From: an uncultured Burkholderiales bacterium
GTDB lineage: Bacteria; Pseudomonadota; Gammaproteobacteria; Burkholderiales; Burkholderiaceae_C
Direction of reading: 5' to 3'
NCBI GenBank assembly: GCA_937873395.1
Contig: CALMYH010000054.1
Location: 29,379-93,378 of the forward strand
Length of the DNA: 64,000 bases
Under the pieces are notes generated by a model, which did not search any database, was not told where the DNA came from, and worked only from the letters and a program-made list of their open reading frames with translations. Below, piece after piece: positions 54,554 through 63,167 of this stretch (positions within the stretch are counted from its first letter, which is position 1; each line of letters starts with the position of its first letter). The position numbers and the translations under genes were made by a program.

Positions 54554-55093
54554 TCAACGGATCTGCTCGATCGAAAAGCGCTTTTCCGTCACCACCGGCG
54601 TGACCAGCGCATAGCCCCGGTTCTGCCAATGCACCAGCTCGGTGATGGCCGAGGGGGTGACCTCGATGAAGTCCTGCAGGTCGGCACGCGTGTAGCCATA
54701 GTCCTGCAGGGCCAGACCGCAGATCTTGAACTTCACGCCCTGATCGGCGTAGTAGCGCATGCGCTGCACCACCTCCTCGTAGCGCGTCTCGTTCTTCTTG
54801 GCCACGGTCACGATCTCGGTGCCGTGCAGCACCACGATCACACTCATGTCTTCGGCGAACAGGCTGTAGGGCGCCTCGACCAGCGGGTTCATGAACGAGC
54901 GGATCCAGTACAGGGCCGTGCCCATCTTGGCCGGATCGTCGAGAAAAAAGTCGAACAGGACCCTGGGGTTCTCGTAGGGGGTCTGGACGAAGCGGGCCTC
55001 TGCCCTGGCCGCAGGCTGGGAGACGGCCAGCAAGGCCAGCAACAGGGCGGCGCTGACCGCCAACAGGGACTGCCGAACGGGATGCGATGGCAT
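54554..55093 (-). CDS. Periplasmic DsrE-family protein
   Basis: 179 residues. A signal peptide (to about residue 31, ARA-E) precedes a DsrE/DsrF-like domain: VIVVLHGTEIVTVAKKN, RYEEVVQRMRYYADQGVKFKICGLALQDYGYTRADL, EVTPSAITELVHWQNRGYALV. The single Cys (ICG) matches the position of the catalytic Cys of the sulfur carrier family. Exported DsrE proteins are common in betaproteobacteria; their partner is unknown. The start at MPSHPV is preferred to an upstream in-frame ATG. Confidence 0.8.
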   Translation of the reverse strand: MPSHPVRQSLLAVSAALLLALLAVSQPAARAEARFVQTPYENPRVLFDFFLDDPAKMGTALYWIRSFMNPLVEAPYSLFAEDMSVIVVLHGTEIVTVAKKNETRYEEVVQRMRYYADQGVKFKICGLALQDYGYTRADLQDFIEVTPSAITELVHWQNRGYALVTPVVTEKRFSIEQIR

Positions 55094-55124
55094 GCGGGCC
55101 TCCTGGAATCCTGGGTCCGACATG

Positions 55125-55199
55125 TGGTACCACCAGCAGGAATCGAACCTGCATCTAGCGCTTAGGAGGCGCTCGTTCTATCCATTGAACTATGGCGGC
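55125..55199 (-). tRNA. tRNA-Arg (anticodon CCU)
   Basis: A 75-nt cloverleaf on the minus strand. Acceptor stem GCCGCCA pairs with TGGTGGT (two G-U pairs); D-loop contains AATGG; anticodon arm GAGCGCCTCCTAAGCGCT-like with loop CTCCTAA, so the anticodon is CCT reading AGG; T-arm contains GGTTCGATTCC; the 3' CCA is encoded. Located between the dsrE-type gene and tamB. Confidence 0.95.
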
Positions 55200-55256
55200 A
55201 CGCCGGAACGGCATCGCATTGTATCGGGCGCATCGTCGGCAGGCCCTTGGCCGGTT

Positions 55257-58200
55257 TCAATCGAATTCCCGCGTGAACAGCAGGTCGAGGGCGTTTTCTT
55301 CGCCGGCCCGGCCCCGCAGGGTCAGCCAGCGCGAGGCCTCATACAGCACCGAGACGGTTCCCAGCGTGCTGACAAGGCCGTATTCGTAGCTCACGTAGAG
55401 CCGGTTCGAGAAGCGCTTGCCCACGCTGATGGCGTCACCGGCTTCGCCGCGATCGACCACGCCGAGCTGGTCGAGCCCCAGAAAGCCGGCCAATTGGCCA
55501 CCGGCCCCTTCACCTTCCCCGGCGAGCAGGGCCAGGGCCGCCTGCTGCAGGATGGCGGTCTCGGCACCGGCGCCGGTGGCCGGTCGGCCCAGCACCAGCC
55601 AGGCCAGTTTTTCGCTGTCGGGCAGGTCGGGCTCGGAGAACAGGCGCACTTGCGGGCGCTGGGCTGTGCCCAGGATCTGCACGCCCACGCGCTGGTCGCG
55701 CAGGTTGGGCCGCACGGCGACGATGTCCAGTCCGGGATCATCGTACGGCCCGGCAAACCGCAGCACTCCGGTCTCGATGTTCAGTTGTTGGCCGTAAGCC
55801 CGGTAGGTGCCGCTCTGGGTCCGGACTTCGCCCAGCACTCGAAGGCTGGGCAGCGCGGGCGTGGCGCGAACGGACAGCTGTCCCCCGAGCTGCGTCGCCA
55901 TGCCTTGTCCACGCACCTCGAACCGGCGCCCGAGGTCGATGTCGACCTCGACCTGGGTCTGCACGCGTGTGCCGTTGGGCGGAGGTGGTGAGCCCCGGCC
56001 GCGCACCACCACGTCCTGGCCGAGGCTGGGCGTGAATTCGTCCGGCAGCAGGAACAAGGCATGGTCCGCGGCCAGCCGACCGCGGATATCGAGCAGGCTG
56101 CCCTCCAGCCGGGTTTGCAACCGGCCCGAAAGCGTCAGCCGCCGGTCCGGCCGGTTGGACACCCGCAGCTGGCGTGCGCTGGCTTGCAGCTCGATCAGCG
56201 GCTCACGCCGCCGTTGACCCTCGCGGACCACGGACCGCCAATGCGCGCTGCCGCTGGCTTCGAGTTCACCCCCTTCACCCGCTGCCCCCGGACCCTGCAA
56301 GGTCAGCTGGTCGACACGAAGGCGGTCGCCATCCAGGCTGGCACGCAGGCTGCCGCGGGAAAAGGCAAAGCCCTCCACCACGGACCGTACCGCCAGGTCG
56401 TCGGCGCGCAGCTGGCCGACCCACCTCGGCTCCTGTCGGGTGCCGGACAACTCGGCTTCGGCCTCCAGCGTGCCCTGGATGCGCCAGCCGGGCGGAGCCA
56501 GGGCCGACCAGACGCCCACCTCGGGCAGTCGGGCCCGCAGCTGACCGGCAAGCGGAGCCTGCGGCGCCCAGTGCCAGGCCCCGTGTGTGCTGTCGGGTGG
56601 TGCCAGCTCCGTGCCCGTTCGCGCATCGATCTGGCCCAGGCGATCGCTGTCCCACAGCAGCCGGGCCTGCACCGCGCGCCCCTGGTTGGCCACCTCCAGG
56701 CGCGCTGTGCGCACACCCGCCGTGATCACCGCGGAGGTCCCGTTCGGACCGCCAGCCGGCTGGCCATCGGTGCGCAGGGTCAGATCGCCGCGCTGTCGCT
56801 CCACCTGCAATTGCACCTGGGGCAGCGCCTGGGCACCCGCCGGTAGCTGCAGATCCCAGCGCCCTTGCAGCAACAGGTCCGATCGGATGCCCGCCTGGGC
56901 CAACATGCCGAGGGTGGGGTCCTGCGGGGCGCTGAGCAGGTCCAGCCAGGCCAGCGGCACACCCTCCAGTGAGCCGCGTGTCGACAGCGCACCCTGGTCC
57001 CAGTCCAGACGCTCCCACCCGATGCGCACCGGTTCCCCGACCGACCGGTCCTGGGGCAGGGGCCTGAGCTGTACTTGTCCCGGTCCGATGCTCCATTGCC
57101 AGCCCTGGCCACGGCGTTTCCAGGTGGTGCCGACCGGTGCCGTGTCGGTCAGGTGCCAGCCCAGTGGCGCCTGTGTCGGCAGGTGGGCCCGGATGTCGAG
57201 CCGCTCGACCTGCCAGCGCCCCGCTTCCGGGGTGGCACTGATGGTGCGCGCCGATGCGGGCCAGACCGGCTCGATCCGCCACCGGGTGTCCAAGCTCAAG
57301 TGCACGGGTTCGCCGCTGACCTTCGCCTTCAGCTCCACATCCAGGGCCTGCGGCGGACCCGCCAGCCGCAGCTGGCCGGCTTCCAGTTGCCAGGCCGGGT
57401 CCTGCGGGCCGCGCTTGAACGCCAGTCGAGGCAGCTGCAGATCCGCGCTCAGCTTCAGCGGTTGTGCGGGGGTGCTGGCGCTGGCGGGGCCCGCGGGGTA
57501 ACCCAGGGTGGCCAGTCCGCCCTCCCAGGCCATGGCCAGGGTGCCCTGGCCTTGCAAGTCGATCCCGTCCAGAGCGGCCAGGCCCGGCCCGATCTGCGAA
57601 CCGATCCAGGGCGCGGTCCGCAGCGCGCGCAACCATTGCAGGGCGCTGGCCCCGTCCGCCAGGTCGAGTTTCAGTTCGCCCTGGCCACGGGTGGCACCGG
57701 CGTCACCGGTCCAGCGGGCCGAAAGGCCCGGGACGCGCAACTGCAACCGGCCTTCCAACTGGTGGCTGGACAGGTCCAACCGGGTCTGACCGTCCAGATG
57801 AAGTCCCAGGGCCCGAAGCGCCAGGGAGTCCAGTTGCAGCCGACCGCGTTCGGGAGCGTCGACCGGGGCTTGCCAGCGGCCCCGGAGTGTCAGCTCGTCC
57901 AGTGGCAAGGCATCGGGCGCCTGTCGCTGGGCTGCGGGTGTGGTGTTGTTCAGTCGGCCGCTGAACTCGGTGGAGAAGCTGCCGGTTTCGGCCGCGATCG
58001 ATTCGGCCTTGACTTCGCCGTCGGCGCGGCCAGCGGCCAGCCGGCTCCAGATCCGGGCCGGATCGAGGCGCTCGATCTGGACCAGACCGTTCCAGGCACC
58101 CAGCCAGAGGGCGTGGTCACCGGCAGTGACCCGCGCCTGACCCCGCAACCGGCCGTCGCCCAGGCGGGCTTCGAACAAGGGCAACGCCCAGTGGGTGGGA

Positions 58201-59312
58201 GTGCGGTCCAGTTCCAGTCGCAGTTGTTCCAGGGGCAATCCCCGCCGGTCCAATGGCCCCGGCAATGTGTTGTTCAGGTGAATCCGGGCTTGCCAGCCGG
58301 CCTCCTGGGGCGTAAGGCGGGCCTCGCCCGACAAGGCGGTACGGGGCGCATCGGGCCAGAGTCCGGCCAGGTCGAGGCGGTGTACCTGCACGTCCAGCTG
58401 CTCCAATACCTGATGTTCATGCCAGGGACGGACCCGCGCCCGGGCATCCAGGGCGGGGGGCTGGCCTTCAGGAGCGTTGGCCGGGTGCAGCTGCAGTTGC
58501 AGGTCCAGGGCAGCCGCGGCACCGGCCAGTGAGCCGGAGGCCTGCAGCTGGGCGAGCAGATCCTGGGCCAGTCCGTCGGGCACGTCGACCCGGACTTCGC
58601 CGCCCGCCTGCAGCCGCAGGGGCATGGGCGACTGCGCGCCCAGCAGCAACTCGCCGCGGTACTGGCCATCGGCCCAGTGCAGCTGCTCCACACGCAGCTG
58701 GTGGGCCTGGGGCGTACCCAGGCCCTCGGGTGCCTGGCCGTAGCGGTACAGGCCCTGCAAAGCCAGCAGGTGAATGTCGCCTTCCGCGGGGAGATCGAGC
58801 CGGTCGATGGACCAGGGCAGGTAAAGCGTCAGCGGGAGTTCGAGATCCTTCGGAGGGGCAGTTCCGTCGGGCGTTTCTCCCGGGGACCGGTTTTCTTCGC
58901 GGACGGCCAGGCGGTCGATGTGCAGCCGACCGACGTCCAGGTGCCGGCGCGTGAGCGCGGTGATCATCCAGTCGTCGGGCAGCTCCAGTTGCACGCCTTC
59001 GGCTTGCACGGACAGGCCTTCCTGCTCCCAGCGCAGCAGGGCCAGCCGGCCACCTCGGCGCAGACTGCCTTCGGCACCTTCCACCTCCAGCCGGCCGGCG
59101 GCGCCGGGCCGATCCTCCAGCCAGACCTGTGTCCAGTGCAGCGCCTGCCCGAGCGAAGATGCGCTGCCGGCCCAGATCCAGACCGCCAGAACCGCCGACA
59201 GCGCCACCGCCAACGCCGCCGCCGGCAACCACAGCAGCAGCCACCAGAGCAGCCGGGGCGAACGGCCCACCGGCGCGGTGGCAGGAGATTGGGCAGGGGG
59301 TGCAGGATTCAT
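55257..59312 (-). CDS. tamB: Translocation and assembly module inner-membrane component TamB
   Basis: 1351 residues. One N-terminal membrane anchor (about 20-48) is followed by a long beta-rich AsmA-like region and the C-terminal DUF490/TamB domain (PNLRDQRVGVQILGTAQRPQVRLFSEPDLPDSEKLAWLVLGRPA ... LTREFD). TamB forms a hydrophobic groove across the periplasm used in phospholipid transport and autotransporter assembly. ATG chosen four bases after the tamA stop; a TTG 15 bases upstream would overlap it. tamA-tamB coupling is standard. Confidence 0.93.
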   Translation of the reverse strand: MNPAPPAQSPATAPVGRSPRLLWWLLLWLPAAALAVALSAVLAVWIWAGSASSLGQALHWTQVWLEDRPGAAGRLEVEGAEGSLRRGGRLALLRWEQEGLSVQAEGVQLELPDDWMITALTRRHLDVGRLHIDRLAVREENRSPGETPDGTAPPKDLELPLTLYLPWSIDRLDLPAEGDIHLLALQGLYRYGQAPEGLGTPQAHQLRVEQLHWADGQYRGELLLGAQSPMPLRLQAGGEVRVDVPDGLAQDLLAQLQASGSLAGAAAALDLQLQLHPANAPEGQPPALDARARVRPWHEHQVLEQLDVQVHRLDLAGLWPDAPRTALSGEARLTPQEAGWQARIHLNNTLPGPLDRRGLPLEQLRLELDRTPTHWALPLFEARLGDGRLRGQARVTAGDHALWLGAWNGLVQIERLDPARIWSRLAAGRADGEVKAESIAAETGSFSTEFSGRLNNTTPAAQRQAPDALPLDELTLRGRWQAPVDAPERGRLQLDSLALRALGLHLDGQTRLDLSSHQLEGRLQLRVPGLSARWTGDAGATRGQGELKLDLADGASALQWLRALRTAPWIGSQIGPGLAALDGIDLQGQGTLAMAWEGGLATLGYPAGPASASTPAQPLKLSADLQLPRLAFKRGPQDPAWQLEAGQLRLAGPPQALDVELKAKVSGEPVHLSLDTRWRIEPVWPASARTISATPEAGRWQVERLDIRAHLPTQAPLGWHLTDTAPVGTTWKRRGQGWQWSIGPGQVQLRPLPQDRSVGEPVRIGWERLDWDQGALSTRGSLEGVPLAWLDLLSAPQDPTLGMLAQAGIRSDLLLQGRWDLQLPAGAQALPQVQLQVERQRGDLTLRTDGQPAGGPNGTSAVITAGVRTARLEVANQGRAVQARLLWDSDRLGQIDARTGTELAPPDSTHGAWHWAPQAPLAGQLRARLPEVGVWSALAPPGWRIQGTLEAEAELSGTRQEPRWVGQLRADDLAVRSVVEGFAFSRGSLRASLDGDRLRVDQLTLQGPGAAGEGGELEASGSAHWRSVVREGQRRREPLIELQASARQLRVSNRPDRRLTLSGRLQTRLEGSLLDIRGRLAADHALFLLPDEFTPSLGQDVVVRGRGSPPPPNGTRVQTQVEVDIDLGRRFEVRGQGMATQLGGQLSVRATPALPSLRVLGEVRTQSGTYRAYGQQLNIETGVLRFAGPYDDPGLDIVAVRPNLRDQRVGVQILGTAQRPQVRLFSEPDLPDSEKLAWLVLGRPATGAGAETAILQQAALALLAGEGEGAGGQLAGFLGLDQLGVVDRGEAGDAISVGKRFSNRLYVSYEYGLVSTLGTVSVLYEASRWLTLRGRAGEENALDLLFTREFD

Positions 59313-59316
59313 GCGG

Positions 59317-61320
59317 TCAGAACGCAAAACCGACCCGCAGATGCAGGCGCCATTCCCGTGGCTTCAATCCGTAGGCCAGATCCATCTGCAGCGGGCCCAC
59401 CGGGCTGTTGTAGCGGATGCCGCTGCCCACGCCCCATCGGGCCCGCAGATCCTGGGGCTGGTTGGCGACGGCACCGCCGTCGATGAACAGCACGTGTTCC
59501 CACGGGCCGGGCTGGCCGTGGCGGCCGATGGGTCGCTGCCATTCGAGACTGGCCACGGCCAGGTAGCGGCCGGGATCTGTTGTTCCGGTGGTGGAGGTGA
59601 TGCCGATCTCGCGCAGGCCGTAGCCCCGCACGGTGGCATCGCCGCCGGTCAGGAACAGCAGGGTGTCCGGCAGCACCGCTTGCTGCCGGGCCAGGATCGC
59701 GCCGCCCTCCAGCCGCAGGGCCAGCCGGCCCAGACTGCCCCGGGCTTGTACCCGTTCCGGTTCCCGGGCCTGGCCCGCCTGCGGCGGCGGCTCGGGCAGC
59801 GCAGCCCCGATCGGCCAGTAGGTCAGCCAGCGTGCGTTCAGCCGTGCGAACGGCTGCACCGGGCTCTCCAGAGTGGCACCGAGCCCGACTTCCACGGCCA
59901 GTCCCTGACCCCGTTCCGGGAAGATCAGGTCGTCGAAACGGCGCCAGGTCCAGCCCTGGTTAAGGCTCAGCGATGAGCGACTCCTCTCGCGAACCGTCAT
60001 GCGCAAGACGGAGTTGACCGTTCGGGCACGCTCGAACTGCAGAAACTGACTCTGGTCCAGGCGGGCTTCCTCGCGCGACCGGCCCCAGCGCAATCGCTGG
60101 CTGGTGGTGGTGCTGAGCCCATCGGTCTGCTCACCCCAGCGGACACTGGTGATCCGTCGCCAGGCCTTTTCGTCCACCGGTGAGGTCCACACCGTCTGGG
60201 CCAGCCGATCCTGGCGCTCGACCTGGAGGCGGTTGTCGACCTGCCAGCCCATGCCCGGCACGTCCCGGTGCCGGTATTCGACCGAAAGCCGGGGGCCGTT
60301 GTCGGTGCTGGCACCCAGGCCGAGCTGCAGCCGTTGGCGTCGGCGCTCGCGCAGCTGGATCAGCACCGGAAGATCGGTTTCGTCGCCGGCGGGCTCGACC
60401 GTGACCAGGGCGGTTTCGTACAGGTCGCTGCCGGCCAGCCGGGTCTGGGCCGCCTGCAGCACGCCCAGGCTGTAATCCATGCCGGGCTCGATGCCGGCCA
60501 GGCGGGCCAGCCGCCGGGCCCGGTCGGCGTCGTAGCGGTTGGCGCCGAGCACCTGGATCTGGCCCAGTCGCCGGGCCGGACCCGAGTCGAGCTCGATGTA
60601 GAGATGCGCCTCGCGGGTGTCGGCGTCGATGTCGGCCAGGCTGTTGAGCAGGCGCCCGTTGGGGTAGCGTTCGCCGGTCAGGCGGCGCAGAGCCTGGGTC
60701 TTGGCCTGTTCCCAGTCCGCCTGGGTGAACACCTCCCCCACCGGGCGCAGGACATCCTGTTCGATCGCCTCGCGCTGGCCGGCGGCAGCCGGGCTGGTGG
60801 CGATGTCTCCCCGGAAAAAGACCCGTGCTGAGGCCACGCGGGTGGCCGGTCCGGGTTCGACGTCGATCCGCACGAGACCCAGCGGGGTGGTGCCGTTGCC
60901 TTCACGGACGATGCCGATGCGGGGCGAGAAGTAACCCAGCGTGCCGAGCAGCCCTCCCAGGTCGCCCGGGGCACGCGCCAGCAGCCGGTCCAGTTCGGCC
61001 GAATCCAGGTCTTCGAGCCGGCGAAAACGCTGCAGGTCCATGTGACGCAGCAGGAAGGGCCTGACCGCTTCCGGGGCCTGCAGGTCGATGTCGAAGCGGG
61101 GCGCCAGGGCAACGTCCGGATCGGCCGGGGCCTGTGCCGGGCGCGTGACGCTCGCCGGCTCGGCCAGGACGCCGGCCTCGGGAGGCAGGTCGCCCACGCC
61201 GCCGGCGAAAGCCCGTGGCGCAGCGCTCAGTGCCAGGCAGGCCAGAGCGAGCACGGAGCAGGCGGTGATGATCGGCATGGACCGGCCCCCGGAGGCCGGC
61301 CCCGGGCGGGTCGGATGCAT
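59317..61320 (-). CDS. tamA: Translocation and assembly module outer-membrane component TamA
   Basis: 667 residues of the Omp85/BamA family. A signal (APRAFA-G) precedes three POTRA domains (about 75-330) and a 16-strand barrel ending in GFAF with C-terminal Phe. The GGDATVRGYGLREIG segment is the surface/lid L6 (VRGY) motif of Omp85 proteins. It works with TamB in outer-membrane protein and lipid delivery. The start is five bases after the VWA gene stop; a second ATG at 61278 gives a cleaner signal peptide. Neither start has a good ribosome site. Confidence 0.9.
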   Translation of the reverse strand: MHPTRPGPASGGRSMPIITACSVLALACLALSAAPRAFAGGVGDLPPEAGVLAEPASVTRPAQAPADPDVALAPRFDIDLQAPEAVRPFLLRHMDLQRFRRLEDLDSAELDRLLARAPGDLGGLLGTLGYFSPRIGIVREGNGTTPLGLVRIDVEPGPATRVASARVFFRGDIATSPAAAGQREAIEQDVLRPVGEVFTQADWEQAKTQALRRLTGERYPNGRLLNSLADIDADTREAHLYIELDSGPARRLGQIQVLGANRYDADRARRLARLAGIEPGMDYSLGVLQAAQTRLAGSDLYETALVTVEPAGDETDLPVLIQLRERRRQRLQLGLGASTDNGPRLSVEYRHRDVPGMGWQVDNRLQVERQDRLAQTVWTSPVDEKAWRRITSVRWGEQTDGLSTTTSQRLRWGRSREEARLDQSQFLQFERARTVNSVLRMTVRERSRSSLSLNQGWTWRRFDDLIFPERGQGLAVEVGLGATLESPVQPFARLNARWLTYWPIGAALPEPPPQAGQAREPERVQARGSLGRLALRLEGGAILARQQAVLPDTLLFLTGGDATVRGYGLREIGITSTTGTTDPGRYLAVASLEWQRPIGRHGQPGPWEHVLFIDGGAVANQPQDLRARWGVGSGIRYNSPVGPLQMDLAYGLKPREWRLHLRVGFAF

Positions 61321-61325
61321 GGTTT

Positions 61326-62513
61326 CTATTTCGACAGCATGCGCATGGCGTCTTCCAGGCCCTTGAGCGTGAGCGGGAACATGCGCTGGCCCATGAGCTG
61401 CTGGATGATGCTGATGCTTTGTCGATACTGCCACACCCCTTGGGGTTCCGGGTTGATCCAGGCAAATTTCGGGTAGGCGTGTGTCAGGCGCTGCAGCCAC
61501 TCGGCGCCGGCTTCCTCGTTGTTGTACTCGACGCTGCCGCCGGGCTGCAGGATTTCGTAGGGACTCATGGTGGCATCGCCCACGAACACCAGCTTGTAGT
61601 CCTTGTTGTACTTGCGAATGATGTCCCAGGTCGGGAACTTCTCGGCGAAGCGGCGGCGGTTGTTCTTCCACACGAAGTCGTAGACGCAGTTGTGGAAGTA
61701 ATAGAACTCCAGGTGCTTGAACTCGCTCTTGACGGCGGAGAACAGCTCCTCCACGCGGGCGATGTGTTCGTCCATGGTGCCACCCACGTCCATCAGCAGC
61801 AGCACCTTCACGTTGTTGTGCCGCTCCGGAATCATCTTGATGTCCAGCCAGCCGGCGTTGGCCGCCGTGGCGCGGATGGTGTCGGGCAGGTCCAGCTCCA
61901 GCTCGTGGCCCTCGCGCGCAAACTTGCGCAGGCGCCGCAGCGCGACCTTGATGTTGCGGGTGCCCAGTTCCAGGTTGTCGTCGTAGTCGCGGTAGGCCCG
62001 CTGGTCCCAGACCTTGACGGCCGATTTGTTGCCGCCCTTGCCGCCGATGCGGATGCCCTGGGGGTTCTGGCCGCCATGCCCGAAGGGCGAGGTGCCGCCG
62101 GTGCCGATCCACTTGCTGCCGCCCTCGTGCCGTTCCTTCTGCTCCTCCAGGCGCTTTTTCAGCGTCTCCATCAACTCGTCCCAGTCCATCTTGGGCGCGT
62201 TGGCTTTCTGCTCATCGGAGAGGATGCGCTCCATCTCCTGGCGCAGCCAGTCGGCCGGGATCGGCTTGGTGAAATCGGCCAGCATCTCTACGCCCTTGAA
62301 ATAGGCGGCGAAGGCACGGTCGAACTTGTCGAAATGGCGCTCGTCCTTGACCAGCGCGGTGCGCGCCAGGTAGTAGAAGTCGTCCATGCTGCAGGCGTCC
62401 GGGTTGGCCGGGCCCACCACATCGGCCTTCAGGGCCTCCAGCAGCGTGAGGTATTCCTTGACAGAGACCGGCAGCTTGGCTGCCCGCAGGGTGTAGAAGA
62501 AGTCGATCAGCAT
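61326..62513 (-). CDS. CoxE-like VWA protein (MoxR partner)
   Basis: 395 residues. An N-terminal helical region (MLIDFFYTLRAAKLPVSVKEYLTLLEAL) and a charged linker lead to a C-terminal von Willebrand A domain. The MIDAS motif DxSxS appears as DVGGTMD, with Gly and Thr in place of the two serines. FHNCVYDFVWKNN and FVGDATMSPYEIL continue the fold. CoxE/VWA proteins act with MoxR AAA+ ATPases to insert metals or assemble complexes. A MoxR gene lies upstream with a GNAT gene between them. Confidence 0.88.
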   Translation of the reverse strand: MLIDFFYTLRAAKLPVSVKEYLTLLEALKADVVGPANPDACSMDDFYYLARTALVKDERHFDKFDRAFAAYFKGVEMLADFTKPIPADWLRQEMERILSDEQKANAPKMDWDELMETLKKRLEEQKERHEGGSKWIGTGGTSPFGHGGQNPQGIRIGGKGGNKSAVKVWDQRAYRDYDDNLELGTRNIKVALRRLRKFAREGHELELDLPDTIRATAANAGWLDIKMIPERHNNVKVLLLMDVGGTMDEHIARVEELFSAVKSEFKHLEFYYFHNCVYDFVWKNNRRRFAEKFPTWDIIRKYNKDYKLVFVGDATMSPYEILQPGGSVEYNNEEAGAEWLQRLTHAYPKFAWINPEPQGVWQYRQSISIIQQLMGQRMFPLTLKGLEDAMRMLSK

Positions 62514-62528
62514 GGGCGTGCCTCCTGC

Positions 62529-63167
62529 TCAGGCCGTCCGTGGACGGGCCAGCTGGTGCCGAAGGTGTGCCTTCACCATCGGCCATTCGTGCGCCAGGAT
62601 GCTGTAGACGCAGGTGTCCCGCAGCGAGCCCTCGGCATCCGGGTGGCGCACGATCTGGTGGCTGCGCAGAATGCCGTCCAATCGGGCCCCCAGGCGTTCG
62701 ATGCCGCGCCGGCTCTGGTGGTTCATGAAGTGGGTCCGGAACTCCACCGCGATGCAGTCCAGCGACTCGAAGGCGTGCGTCAGCAGGGACAGCTTGCATT
62801 CGGTGTTCAGCGCCGTCCTCTGCACCGTCTTGCGATACCAGGTCGAGCCGATCTCGACCCGGCGGTTGGCCGGGTCGACGTTCATGTAGGTGGTCATGCC
62901 GACGGCCTTGCCAGCGGCATCCAGGATCGCGAACGGCAGCATGCTGCCCTGGGCGTGAAGGTCCAGCCGGCGTGCGATCTCGGCCTGCATGCCCTCTGGC
63001 GACGGGATGGCCGTGTACCAGAGCTTCCAGAGTTCGCCGTCCCGGGTGGCCTCGCACAGATCGTCGTGGTGGGACGGCGCCAGCGGGACCAGGCTGCCAT
63101 GCACGCCTGGCAGGCTCACCCGGGGCAGGGGCGATGGCAGTGGGTTCATCGCCACCGGGCCGGACAT
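62529..63167 (-). CDS. GNAT N-acetyltransferase (RimJ/RimL-like)
   Basis: 212 residues. The acetyl-CoA fold shows LPFAILDAAGKAVGMTTYMNVDPANRRVEIGSTWYRKTVQRTALNTECKLSLLTHAFESLDCIAVEFRTHFMNHQSRRGIERLGARLDG, with the R/Q-x-x-G-x-G/A equivalent diverged, typical of RimL-like proteins acting on protein N-termini or small amines. The ATG shares one base with the moxR stop. It is inserted between moxR and its VWA partner. Confidence 0.88.
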   Translation of the reverse strand: MSGPVAMNPLPSPLPRVSLPGVHGSLVPLAPSHHDDLCEATRDGELWKLWYTAIPSPEGMQAEIARRLDLHAQGSMLPFAILDAAGKAVGMTTYMNVDPANRRVEIGSTWYRKTVQRTALNTECKLSLLTHAFESLDCIAVEFRTHFMNHQSRRGIERLGARLDGILRSHQIVRHPDAEGSLRDTCVYSILAHEWPMVKAHLRHQLARPRTA